Notes under the pieces: model-generated
Databases searched by the model: none
Told to the model about the DNA's origin: nothing
Seen by the model: the letters and a program-made list of their open reading frames with translations, nothing else
Position numbers and translations under genes: made by a program
Shown: positions 30,025-38,146 of the stretch, one piece after another
Position numbering within the stretch: the stretch's first letter is position 1
How the letters are laid out: each line of letters opens with the position of its first letter
Virus record (IMG/VR): IMGVR_UViG_3300006805_000057
Span: 1 to 40,599 of that record
Length of the DNA stretch: 40,599 bases
DNA from: a virus
Direction: 5' to 3' (one strand)

Positions 30025-30564
30025 TCAACTACCCCATGCGGTAGGCAAAATGGAAAATAAACCCGCCCATGTAATCTCCATAACGTCTTGGTCAAAGTCC
30101 CAATCCGTGTAAGGGACGCACCCCTGAAGATTCAGGAACTTGACCGAATAATACGGCAGATTTTCAACCCCGAACGGCCCGCGAAGCGTGGTGTTCATGT
30201 CCCCCGGTGCGCAGTTCAGGTCGAACAGGGTCAAGATAAGGGCCGCGTCCTGTTGGTGTTGGCTAAGGATGGCCGGCACAAGCCCGCTAGGGCCGTCTGC
30301 GGGCCTTAATGTGCGGAGCCTGATAGTCAGGTTGAACTCGTATGCCGTGGCCACAATAGCGCCCGTATCGGGCCTCTGGCCCCACTCCACTGACCTGCTC
30401 AAAGCCGTTACAATCTCGCCAGAGGTGGGACCTTGTTGAAATTGGTCGCTTGGGATACTGAAATAGTCATCAAGCCGGTTGGTAATCAGGCATTGGCGCG
30501 CCCCCGTGCTGATGTTGTCAGCAAAGTTATGGATTTTGATTTCTAGGTCTGAAGGGGTGTTCAT
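30025..30564 (-). CDS. Tail-terminator/minor tail candidate
   Basis: A 179-residue alpha/beta protein. Its position after the 278-residue connector protein and before the tail tube fits a tail terminator or head-tail closure protein. The ATG at 30564 overlaps the upstream TGA (ATGA). No family signature. Confidence 0.55.
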   Translation of the reverse strand: MNTPSDLEIKIHNFADNISTGARQCLITNRLDDYFSIPSDQFQQGPTSGEIVTALSRSVEWGQRPDTGAIVATAYEFNLTIRLRTLRPADGPSGLVPAILSQHQQDAALILTLFDLNCAPGDMNTTLRGPFGVENLPYYSVKFLNLQGCVPYTDWDFDQDVMEITWAGLFSILPTAWGS

Positions 30565-31397
30565 GCGGCGGAGAGATAAGCCCTCATCCAAGGATAAGAC
30601 CGGCTGGCGGCCTGAATGCTTTTGAATGCACCGTTACCAAAGACGCGGCGATAAAGCCCAACTCGCCCCGCCAGCACCCCCGCAAGGGTCCGGTCTAGCC
30701 CCGCCTTGGCGTGATAGGGGAGCGAGTTAATCAGGGTCACAAAGTAGCGTCCAGCGTTCTTTTCCTCGGTTTCGGATGCGGTTCCGTTGATGTATCTTTG
30801 ACCCTTAGACGACATGGCAAGACGCGCCTTGGCAATACCTGCAGGCGATATGCCTCCACCGGGAATCTTGGCTAAGTCCACACCCAATTTGTCGGCAATC
30901 TGAATAACCGATTGCCGCGCAAGTCCGGCGGATGATTTACCCAGTTCCGTGGCTTTTTTAATGGCATTTTCGGAATCAACCAACGCCCTTTCGATTGAAA
31001 GCCAATCTTCGTCTTTCCAATGAAAGTTTCTTGGTGAAAATCCAAACGTTTTGACGTTCATCACCCCGGCCTCACGCCAAGGTTTTCCACGCTTGCCTTG
31101 GGTCTTTACCCATAGACGGCCCGCAAGACCTCGCGTGCCGGTGTTGATCGTAATGGCCCCCGGAGCGGCGTCTCGGCCAGCTTTCGTATAACCCAAATCA
31201 TGCAACGCCCGTTTTCTGGCGCGATATTCTACCTTATCCCGGGTTGCTACCTTCGTTCGCCCCGCCCACGTCTTCAGGATGGCCCCCGCCTCCCCTTTCG
31301 TGACTTGTTTTTCAGAGAACCCAGTCAACCGGGCAATGTCCTTCAGTCCCGCGCTTAGTTTGGCGGTTACTTCAGGGCCATTGATAACTTTCATCAT
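30561..31397 (-). CDS. Head-tail/tail completion protein candidate
   Basis: A 278-residue basic protein, helical with a central region rich in Gly and Lys. Position suggests an HK97 gp10-like or minor-tail role, but no signature is seen. Start at 31397 (ATGA overlap); an adjacent ATG at 31394 is equally possible. The open frame before it is not used. Confidence 0.5.
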   Translation of the reverse strand: MMKVINGPEVTAKLSAGLKDIARLTGFSEKQVTKGEAGAILKTWAGRTKVATRDKVEYRARKRALHDLGYTKAGRDAAPGAITINTGTRGLAGRLWVKTQGKRGKPWREAGVMNVKTFGFSPRNFHWKDEDWLSIERALVDSENAIKKATELGKSSAGLARQSVIQIADKLGVDLAKIPGGGISPAGIAKARLAMSSKGQRYINGTASETEEKNAGRYFVTLINSLPYHAKAGLDRTLAGVLAGRVGLYRRVFGNGAFKSIQAASRSYPWMRAYLSAA

Positions 31398-31732
31398 GAG
31401 GTAGGCTGGTTGAGCTGGACCGTGATGGCATAATGGGCCGCCCCATATACCTCCACCTGCTTTCTGGTCCATTGGGTGGCGTTAAACAGGGATGGGGCCG
31501 TAATCGTAATGGCCCCCCGCTGGCCGGGCATCTGGGAAAACTGGCTACGGGTTGCCAGAATGACCATGACCGCCCTCCCCTGATAGCCGCCCGTCAGCAT
31601 TTGGGTCGTTACCTCGGGATTGTTGATGGTCCCGTTATAGGTCCCGTCATCCATCTCAAAAACAACCTTAGTCCCGATGTCGGCCATGCCTTCATCCTGA
31701 ATCTCGGTGAACATTTCATCCGATTCGCTCAC
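31394..31732 (-). CDS. Head-tail connector candidate
   Basis: A 112-residue beta-rich protein (VVFEMDDGTYNGTINNP, then AVMVILATRSQF, GAITITAPSLF, ITVQLNQ) of the size and position of small head-tail connector or stopper proteins. The GTG start overlaps the glycosyltransferase stop (GTGA). Confidence 0.55.
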   Translation of the reverse strand: MSESDEMFTEIQDEGMADIGTKVVFEMDDGTYNGTINNPEVTTQMLTGGYQGRAVMVILATRSQFSQMPGQRGAITITAPSLFNATQWTRKQVEVYGAAHYAITVQLNQPTS

Positions 31733-32562
31733 TTCTTCTCCTCAAAGGTTGCCGGGTCTGGTGCCGCAAGAAGCCAAGCCTTGATTTGCTCCTCGCTGTA
31801 GCCGTATTTGTGGTAAAGAAGGTCAACAACATCGGTGTGACCCATGCGAATGAGCGGGAATACCGTCTTTCCGATGTGCCCAAGCTGAACCGAGCAATCC
31901 ACATTGATGTCAAACCCTGCACGGCGGGCCAGATCGCAGAAATACCAGTCTTCAGAGCGGTAAGAGCGGTTACGCGAGCCAAACGGGAAGAAATCCCACC
32001 GGGTTTCCGTGTCCGGGTCCCCCTCATAGCAGAAATTATCGGGGTCTTCCTTTAGCATCATGTCCCGGACCTTCTCAAACACATCCCGGCGGATACAAAG
32101 GAAGCCAGTCCCGGCGCTTTTCACCTTCATCAGGTGTGTAACTGGGTCTTCGTCGGCAAGCTTACCCTCCAAACAGGGCTCAAGCTTGGCCGACTTCTTG
32201 AAATACACCCCCGCACACACGGGAAGGTTGTGGGCCACAATGCGGTCAAAGTGGACCGGCTCAAAAACGATGTCGGAATCAATGAAAAACAGGAAATCCG
32301 CCTTGGTCTGGGTAAGGAAACGCCACGCCTGATAATTGCGCTTACGCCCAATAGCGGCATCACCTACGCCCCAGTCCCGGATAATCAGGCTGTGACATTT
32401 CTCCATAGCCCCAACAAGGGAGTCCATGAAATGACACTCGGCCTTCCACTCGTAAGCGGAAGCCCCGACGTAAACAACGGGGCGGGGACGGTCCTTGAAC
32501 GGGATAACAGCGGGAGAATCCCCCCGCGTCTGGGTCTCAGGCTCTACAATCAATGTGCTCAT
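31729..32562 (-). CDS. GT-A glycosyltransferase, family 2-like
   Basis: A 277-residue cytoplasmic enzyme. VVYVGASAYEWK opens a GT-A Rossmann-like fold; FFIDSDIVFEP carries the DxD motif for the metal-nucleotide sugar; SEDWYFCDLARRAGFDINVD corresponds to the acceptor-site ED segment of family-2 enzymes. It is inserted among head genes and is expressed with them, so it may glycosylate a capsid or tail protein, or a cell-surface target late in infection. The sugar and acceptor are not evident. Confidence 0.85.
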   Translation of the reverse strand: MSTLIVEPETQTRGDSPAVIPFKDRPRPVVYVGASAYEWKAECHFMDSLVGAMEKCHSLIIRDWGVGDAAIGRKRNYQAWRFLTQTKADFLFFIDSDIVFEPVHFDRIVAHNLPVCAGVYFKKSAKLEPCLEGKLADEDPVTHLMKVKSAGTGFLCIRRDVFEKVRDMMLKEDPDNFCYEGDPDTETRWDFFPFGSRNRSYRSEDWYFCDLARRAGFDINVDCSVQLGHIGKTVFPLIRMGHTDVVDLLYHKYGYSEEQIKAWLLAAPDPATFEEKK

Positions 32563-32667
32563 ATGGGAAATTGGCGTGCCCGGCAGAGCGGCCCCAGTTA
32601 CCCGGAGCCGCCTGCCATGTTGAGCACGTTGGAATGGCGGTGAATTAATCCGCCAAGGTTAAGGAAC
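32563..32667 (-). other. Gap with small hairpins
   Basis: About 105 bases between the decoration-like gene and the glycosyltransferase. It holds short inverted repeats on the minus strand (TGGCGG/CCGCCA near 32634-32654) but no T-tract and no clear promoter. Confidence 0.5.
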
Positions 32668-33060
32668 TTAGCTGGGGTTATACTGCTTCTGGCCAACGAT
32701 ACCGAGGCCTACGGGATAAACCGTGTTGACGCCCGAAACCGTCATGACCACGCGCATGTAACGGCGCACCGCACGGGTATCGAGGTCATAGACCTGATAG
32801 CTGTTGGCGTTCGTCACATTGGTGAACGTGGCACCGGAAACGGCGGCATAGCTGGAGTTATCGGCGGAATCGTAGATAGCCGCCTGAAGCTTGCTGTTAG
32901 CATCACCGGCAGTATTGGCACCAGCGTTCAGGATGACGCCGACCGCACCCTGATAGGGGGCGAGGTCGAAGTTAACCGTGTTGGTGTTGCCCGTGATGGT
33001 GGTCGAAGGAGTCAGGACGGAGAACGTCACCGAGCCCGGAAGATCATAATCTGCACTCAT
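32668..33060 (-). CDS. Head decoration-like protein
   Basis: A 130-residue beta-rich Ala/Thr/Ser protein directly downstream of the capsid gene (TFSVLTPSTTITGN, AVGVILNAGANT, YQVYDLDTRAVRRYMRVVMTVSG). Composition and position suit a trimeric decoration or head-fibre protein such as lambda gpD. No family is certain. Confidence 0.65.
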   Translation of the reverse strand: MSADYDLPGSVTFSVLTPSTTITGNTNTVNFDLAPYQGAVGVILNAGANTAGDANSKLQAAIYDSADNSSYAAVSGATFTNVTNANSYQVYDLDTRAVRRYMRVVMTVSGVNTVYPVGLGIVGQKQYNPS

Positions 33061-33088
33061 GTTGTTTTAGTTGGTTGAGGGTTGCAGG

Positions 33089-34984
33089 TTACTGGGCAGC
33101 GGAGTCCGTCGAGATACAGAAGGACTCAGGGTGACGGACTCCGAAGTCCGTCAGGATGCAAACGGTGATGGCCACCTGATTCTGGAGGGCCAGAGTGTAG
33201 GGGTCCACAACCACATCCATGCCGGCCCAATCCGCCATGATGGCCTGATTGAACGCGCCGAAGATAACCTGATTGGCCACGCTGAACGGAGCAGTCGCCG
33301 CAGTCGGGAACTGGTTCGTGACGTTCATCGGGTAGTTGTTCGCCTTGTTGTCCGGCGAGCACAGGAAGATCGGGAACGTAGAACCGAGCTGGGCGATTGT
33401 CTTCCACTTGTTGCGAACAGTGATGTTCGTCAGCCAGTTCATCGCGCCGATGTCGGCGTTGTCGCTCATGATCGCGGTCTCAAACTCAAGAACCTTCGCC
33501 AGAGTGGCGGTGGTTGAGAAAGTAACCGTGTTGATGTTGGGCGTGTTGATGATGCCGAGGGGCTGCGCGTTACCCGTGCCAGCGATGCCCGCGAGGTCCT
33601 TGGCGATAGCCAGAACCTTCATGAGGTCATCACGAACGAAAGCCTCGGGGTCGATTGACGACTGAGCGAGGAACTGCTTCGTGTAGGCCGTGCCGGCAGA
33701 CAGGCGCTTGGGGGTAAGACCAAGCTGGGAAACGGTCTGCTGGGTGCGGGTGACGGTGCCAGCCTCATCCAGCCAGTAGCCGGTAGCGGCGGCGGTCTGC
33801 TTCGGAATGGCAATGTTGCCCTGAAGGCCCGTCATGTTGATGGTGCCAAGCTGATTCAGCAGGGTCTTGTTGCGGAGCAGTTCGATCAGCGAACCACCCA
33901 GAACATCGGTCTGCACAAACGCACCAGCACCCGTGAAGGCGGTGGCCTGAAGGGCGCGTTGACGGAAGCCCGGCGAGACGCGCATAAGCGCCTGCGTGGT
34001 TTCCTTGTCCGCAAACTGGGACATGTCATGCGGGACGGTAAAGCCGGCTGCCGGCTCCTCACGCTTGTAGAGCTTGGCAGCAGCCTTGGACGCCTCGCCT
34101 TCCAGACCGTCAACCGGTTTGTTGTTGGCAAGGCAGTTGATGGCGCGGAGCAGGCTGTAACGCTTCTGCTCCTTCTGGCTCATGCCGATGTCCGGACTGG
34201 ACTGAATCGGCTTGGACTGAAGGACCTCCTCCATCACCATCTTACGGAAGGAGTCGAGGGTCATCTTGGACGTGATGGCGTTGTTCCGCTTTTCAGCAGG
34301 AACGTTATACTTGTCCGAGATTGCGAGAATCTCAGAGCAACGGGTGGCCTCAAGACCGGACGCCTGATTAACGGCGGCCTGAACGTCTGAGGGAGGGGTG
34401 GCGGCGGTGGCCGCAGCGGGTTCGCTCATGGTAATAATTGGTTTGTTGACTGGCTCGGTTGCTGACCGGCCCACGCCTACCGAGTTGTCGGCGGGGAGGC
34501 TGACGAGGCTCACTTCGTAGGGTTCCCAAGAGTCAACGCGGTAGGTCTCCCCCGCCTCGTCTTTCTCATCTAGAACCATACTTTTCACGCGATACCCCAC
34601 GGATACCTTCCGAATGATACCGTCCTGAACGTCCTGAAAATACTGCATCGCCTCGGGGTTCTTGGAGAACCGGACTTGGGCTCGGGCTTTGCGGTCAATG
34701 CCGATAGAAACCTGTTCAATCACGCCAAGGACTTTCGCGGGGAGGTGGTTCCACAGAAGGGGAGCACCGTCCCGAAGCCGGCCCATGTCGCATGACTTCT
34801 CATCGCATTGAAGAATCTCTTTTCCGAAATACCGCTCAACAGGGGTTTCCGAGGCAAACGCCAGCTCACAAGTGCGCTTCTCCGCGTCGATAGCTTCTCT
34901 ATTAAAGGTCAACTCACGGTGAAGGGTGCGCAAACGGGGGTCGTTAACGTCAATCTTCTTGGGCTCTTTGGCGACTGCTGGCAT
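33089..34984 (-). CDS. Fused prohead protease-scaffold-HK97 major capsid protein
   Basis: A 631-residue protein. Residues about 20-175 are a HK97-type (S78/U35) prohead protease: LLWNHLP gives the catalytic His80 and RKVSVGY gives Ser128, followed by WEPYEVSLVSLPAD. Residues about 185-325 are a polar, helical scaffold-like region, and about 335-631 the HK97-fold capsid domain (DVLGGSLIELLRNKTLL through PQFPTAA...). An internal ATG at 34429 (MSEPAAA) could also produce scaffold-capsid without the protease. Separate genes are usual; fusion is unusual. TTG at 35005 is an alternative start. Confidence 0.85.
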   Translation of the reverse strand: MPAVAKEPKKIDVNDPRLRTLHRELTFNREAIDAEKRTCELAFASETPVERYFGKEILQCDEKSCDMGRLRDGAPLLWNHLPAKVLGVIEQVSIGIDRKARAQVRFSKNPEAMQYFQDVQDGIIRKVSVGYRVKSMVLDEKDEAGETYRVDSWEPYEVSLVSLPADNSVGVGRSATEPVNKPIITMSEPAAATAATPPSDVQAAVNQASGLEATRCSEILAISDKYNVPAEKRNNAITSKMTLDSFRKMVMEEVLQSKPIQSSPDIGMSQKEQKRYSLLRAINCLANNKPVDGLEGEASKAAAKLYKREEPAAGFTVPHDMSQFADKETTQALMRVSPGFRQRALQATAFTGAGAFVQTDVLGGSLIELLRNKTLLNQLGTINMTGLQGNIAIPKQTAAATGYWLDEAGTVTRTQQTVSQLGLTPKRLSAGTAYTKQFLAQSSIDPEAFVRDDLMKVLAIAKDLAGIAGTGNAQPLGIINTPNINTVTFSTTATLAKVLEFETAIMSDNADIGAMNWLTNITVRNKWKTIAQLGSTFPIFLCSPDNKANNYPMNVTNQFPTAATAPFSVANQVIFGAFNQAIMADWAGMDVVVDPYTLALQNQVAITVCILTDFGVRHPESFCISTDSAAQ

Positions 34985-35005
34985 TTTAGTAATGGGTTTT
35001 GTCAA
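34984..35005 (-). promoter_or_regulatory. TTGACA-N10-CTAAAA box
   Basis: Minus strand TTGACA (35005-35000) and CTAAAA just before the capsid ATG. The upstream CTGAAGGTTGACAAAA string is shared with the box at 37240-37262. It also overlaps the portal stop codon. Confidence 0.45.
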
Positions 35006-36615
35006 CCTTCAGACTTTGCCTTGTTGGCTGGCTTGGCCTGTTTGGCTTCCGGTTCTTGGTCTAGTTCGTCCTTAACTTCGTCCGGGGACTCCGCGACGGA
35101 CGGCATATCAACGTCATTCTCCTCAGCGAACTCGTCCTCCCGAGCCGTGTCCCGAATGATGTCTTCAAAGTCATCGGAGGTGTTTTCGGAAATAACCTTC
35201 GTGCGGCTCGTAAGCCGGTTATTGATCGCCAGCACGTCAGCCTGAACGTCCTTGAGCGGGTCAACCCACGGCCAGCGGCGGGGGCGGAACTCAGCCTGCT
35301 TGAACTTGGCCAGCTTGGAGAATGGCAGGGATGTGCCCGTGAAAGGGTTCTTGAGTGAACCATTCAGGAGGGAAATCTCCAGCCACTTGGCAAAGACGGG
35401 CTGCTGCCAGCGGGCAATAAACCAGCTCTGTTGCGCCTTGTAGCCTTCCCGGTCATCCAAGACGCCGGCCCGAATGCTTGAGTAGTTCACGTTCTCAAGA
35501 TCGTTCGCCAGCGTGTTGTAGTTCATGTTCACGCCAGCACCAATGCGGCGCACCCGTGACTTGATGAAGTCGGCGTAATAGGCGTCAGGGTATTTCGGGT
35601 CGAAGGACTGGAACTCCATGCCATAGGGCAGTTGCTCCATAGCACCCGGCTCCGCATCGGTAATGAGGTTTCCCGCTTGGTCTTTGCTGCCGTCATAGGG
35701 GTTTCCGTCCGCTGCCTTCTGGACAAAGAAACCCATCTTGGCCGCACCCGTGCGAGCCGCGACAATCGCCGCCTCATCGAAGCCATCCAGCATCTTCAGG
35801 TCCCGCATGATCGGAACCAGCCAAGACACATCCCGGATTTGCGTAATACGCTTACGCTTGAAAAGATGAATGTAGTTATCAACGGGGTGGCGCTCGGAGT
35901 AATAGCCTTCCGTGTTCCACCACATTTGGTCACCGGGGTATTCCTTTAGCAGCCAGTAGCCCACGGCTTTCTGGTAATAGTTCACCTCAACGCCCATGCG
36001 AATCTGGGACTGTGGCTCCACCTCGTTGCCGGCCACCATCGTATTCTTGTAGTCGTCAATGATGTCGCCCTCAAACAACTGAAGCCCAAAGCCGAAATCA
36101 TTCATTGACGGGTCAATGATGAACTTGGTCAGGGTGTCGCCGTCGCGGGCCGTGTTGCGGAGTATGAGACGCCCGCCCTCGTTCAAACTCATGTCGTTTG
36201 TGACGAAGGGATTTTTGCACCATTCTTTCCATGCGGTTTCGATTATGCGGATTGCCGCGTCATCCAACTTGAAGACCGGCTTCCCGTCCTTGCCGCGCAT
36301 CAGGTCGCCCGCCTTGCTTTGTAGGGTAATGCCGTGATGATCGAAGACGTTGTTAACAAGGGATTCTAGGTAACGATTAATGTAGGGTTCGTTCCGCTCC
36401 AGCTCCCGCGCACGCCCGCGTAGAACGCGCATACGGGTCCGCATCTCGGCGTCTCCCGTAGTCAGAGGGGAGGCCCAGTCGAGCGTGAGCCGATCCCAGT
36501 TGGCCGCGTCAAAGCCCCGCTTGTTCAAGTTGGGCATCTGGCGTTGCGGGGAACGCTGGCCACCCGAGGCGAACCCCTTGGCCGCGCCCTTAAGACGTGA
36601 GAGGAAGGAGGGCAT
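35002..36615 (-). CDS. Lambda-type portal protein
   Basis: A 537-residue protein of the lambda gpB portal family. Conserved parts include WASPLTTGDAEMRTRMRVLRGRARELERNEPYINRYLESLVNNVFDHHG near the N-terminus and VRRIGAGVNMNYNTLANDLENVNYSSIRAGVLDDREGYKAQQ in the stem and wing region. The C-terminal 85 residues are acidic and disordered. Twelve copies would form the DNA channel at one vertex and dock terminase. Gene order terminase, W-like, portal, protease matches lambda. Confidence 0.9.
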   Translation of the reverse strand: MPSFLSRLKGAAKGFASGGQRSPQRQMPNLNKRGFDAANWDRLTLDWASPLTTGDAEMRTRMRVLRGRARELERNEPYINRYLESLVNNVFDHHGITLQSKAGDLMRGKDGKPVFKLDDAAIRIIETAWKEWCKNPFVTNDMSLNEGGRLILRNTARDGDTLTKFIIDPSMNDFGFGLQLFEGDIIDDYKNTMVAGNEVEPQSQIRMGVEVNYYQKAVGYWLLKEYPGDQMWWNTEGYYSERHPVDNYIHLFKRKRITQIRDVSWLVPIMRDLKMLDGFDEAAIVAARTGAAKMGFFVQKAADGNPYDGSKDQAGNLITDAEPGAMEQLPYGMEFQSFDPKYPDAYYADFIKSRVRRIGAGVNMNYNTLANDLENVNYSSIRAGVLDDREGYKAQQSWFIARWQQPVFAKWLEISLLNGSLKNPFTGTSLPFSKLAKFKQAEFRPRRWPWVDPLKDVQADVLAINNRLTSRTKVISENTSDDFEDIIRDTAREDEFAEENDVDMPSVAESPDEVKDELDQEPEAKQAKPANKAKSEG

Positions 36616-37236
36616 TTATTGAACGGGCGGGACGCCCTCTTGATACCAGTTCGCCTGATTGTTCATCGGGGGGAATTGAACTAGGATGTTCTTTTTCCCA
36701 CCCAGACCGGCAGCAAAAAGAATGGCGTCCTGTTCGCTCTGAACTTCCTCCCGCATCCGGTTGCGGAGGGCCGTTAGTTTAGTCAGGTCCTGAATGGAAT
36801 AAGACTGGCCGTTGACGGAGGCCGAGGAAACCTTACGGGAAGCCAACGCCAGCAAAGCAGTCTCGACAGCCGCAAGAGTTGCTTGGGCAAACGTCAGATT
36901 GGACGCCGCTCCCTCGACAAACGCCGCAGGGTTCGGTTTGATCGTAACCTTGGGGAACCACGTCTCCACGGAGAAGCGGTCAGTCCCATCAGAGACGTAA
37001 GCCTGAATCGAATAGAGGCCCGGCTTCCAGTCCGCCGTTACCGTGTCGGCCACCTCAACAACGTAGTTAGCTGTTTGGAACGTGGCCGCCGTCAGTTTGA
37101 TCGTAGTCGGGCCACGCAAAACATAGTTGAGGGTCCAACCCTCAGAAGCGGGAAAGTCGCTTACAACCCTATACCAGATAACGGTATCACCCGCAGTAAT
37201 CTGTTGCGGTTCTTTGTAGCTGGGTTGGGATGACAT
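36616..37236 (-). CDS. gpW-like connector protein with Ig-like domain
   Basis: A 206-residue protein. The N-terminal 105 residues are beta-rich and Ig-like (TAGDTVIWYRVV...WTLNYVLRGPTTIKL...GLYSIQAYVSDG); the C-terminal half (VNGQSYSIQDLTKLTALRNRMREEVQ) resembles the fold and sequence of lambda gpW. The gpW position between large terminase and portal supports head-tail joining. The added domain could be displayed on the capsid or neck. Confidence 0.65.
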   Translation of the reverse strand: MSSQPSYKEPQQITAGDTVIWYRVVSDFPASEGWTLNYVLRGPTTIKLTAATFQTANYVVEVADTVTADWKPGLYSIQAYVSDGTDRFSVETWFPKVTIKPNPAAFVEGAASNLTFAQATLAAVETALLALASRKVSSASVNGQSYSIQDLTKLTALRNRMREEVQSEQDAILFAAGLGGKKNILVQFPPMNNQANWYQEGVPPVQ

Positions 37237-37239
37237 CGG

Positions 37240-37262
37240 CTTTAGAAAGCCGTTTTTGTCAA
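37240..37262 (-). promoter_or_regulatory. TTGACA-N11-CTAAAG box with hairpin
   Basis: Minus strand TTGACA (37262-37257) and CTAAAG (37245-37240), just before the start at 37236. CGGCTTTCTAAAGCCG forms a 7-bp hairpin. Confidence 0.5.
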
Positions 37263-37265
37263 CCT

Positions 37266-37451
37266 TCAGCCACTAATAGCTTTGGGTAACTCCGGGTCTG
37301 CGGAAAGGATGGCCGCGAGGCGTTCGGCGGATTGGGCGGAGCACACGTCTCCAGTCTTAAGGTCCTTGGCCATCCAACTCTGTCCCTTACGGACAATGCC
37401 GCGCCCCTCCCGCACACTCAGCCACTTCAGGAATGTTTCAGCGGGGGTCAT
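37266..37451 (-). CDS. Hypothetical small protein
   Basis: A 61-residue basic protein with an N-terminal amphipathic helix. It overlaps the upstream gene by 14 bases and ends just before the TTGACA box. Function unknown. Confidence 0.6.
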   Translation of the reverse strand: MTPAETFLKWLSVREGRGIVRKGQSWMAKDLKTGDVCSAQSAERLAAILSADPELPKAISG

Positions 37452-37707
37452 TCTCAGGGGCTGGGAACCTAGCTGCCTTGGACTTGGTTACAATCTCAAT
37501 CACGAACTCAGCCGCATCCCGATTTCCTTGGCTGACCGCATCAAGAAGTTCATCGCTTAAACTAAAGTCCACAAAACACCGGGGCCTTTCTTCCACGGGC
37601 TCCGGTTCAATGACGCGGAACGAGTGGACACAGCCAGCGCCTCCCATGAGATAAACCTCATGATTCGGATAAAGCCCACGCAGGGACGTAAGCCATGCCA
37701 TCTTCAT
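37438..37707 (-). CDS. Hypothetical protein
   Basis: An 89-residue protein of unknown function in the packaging module. No motif. ATGA overlap with the gene upstream. Confidence 0.65.
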   Translation of the reverse strand: MKMAWLTSLRGLYPNHEVYLMGGAGCVHSFRVIEPEPVEERPRCFVDFSLSDELLDAVSQGNRDAAEFVIEIVTKSKAARFPAPENDPR

Positions 37708-37889
37708 TTGCCGTCCTTTGGTTTGGCGATTATCAATTCGCCATCCCTACAGAAGTCCAGCCACATGCGGTTTACTTCCGCCTGCCACTTCGCTCTCAGT
37801 GGTTCCAAGTAAACACGCCGATATTCATCATCCTCTCTCATGATTTGTTCTGAGAGCGTGATCGGCCTAATTGGCTTAATCTCGTTCAT
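37704..37889 (-). CDS. Hypothetical small protein
   Basis: A 61-residue charged, helical protein. Its ATG directly follows the terminase TGA and overlaps the TGA of the overlapping frame at 37886. Function unknown. Confidence 0.65.
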   Translation of the reverse strand: MNEIKPIRPITLSEQIMREDDEYRRVYLEPLRAKWQAEVNRMWLDFCRDGELIIAKPKDGK

Positions 37890-38146
37890 TCACCACCCCT
37901 TAGTCCACCCCCCGGGGCGGGCGCGTCTCGGTATGAAAGGCCGTGGGGGTTGTCTTTGGTGTGGGAGGATTGAAGCAGGCTCGGAAGCGGATGCGGGCTC
38001 CCCTTGTCCCACATCACCAGCATCGGCCTCCCGTCCTCCGTATGGTGAATCAGGGATTCCTTCCCCATCATCTTTGCTAGGCTTGTCCCCAATTCCTCCC
38101 ATGCCTCTCTGTTCTTCGTTTCTTTTCCTTGGGTTGTCGTGCTCAT
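37886..38146 (-). CDS. Overlapping gene inside the large terminase 3' end
   Basis: An 86-residue protein (starts MSTTTQGKETKN; core LIHHTEDGRPMLVMWDKG) wholly inside the last 257 bases of the terminase gene in another frame. Its stop makes an ATGA overlap with the next ATG (37889), as expected for a real, coupled gene here. In this stretch terminase itself has an unusually long Pro/Gly/Asp-rich tail beyond the family's usual end. Probably overprinted. Confidence 0.5.
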   Translation of the reverse strand: MSTTTQGKETKNREAWEELGTSLAKMMGKESLIHHTEDGRPMLVMWDKGSPHPLPSLLQSSHTKDNPHGLSYRDAPAPGGGLRGGE

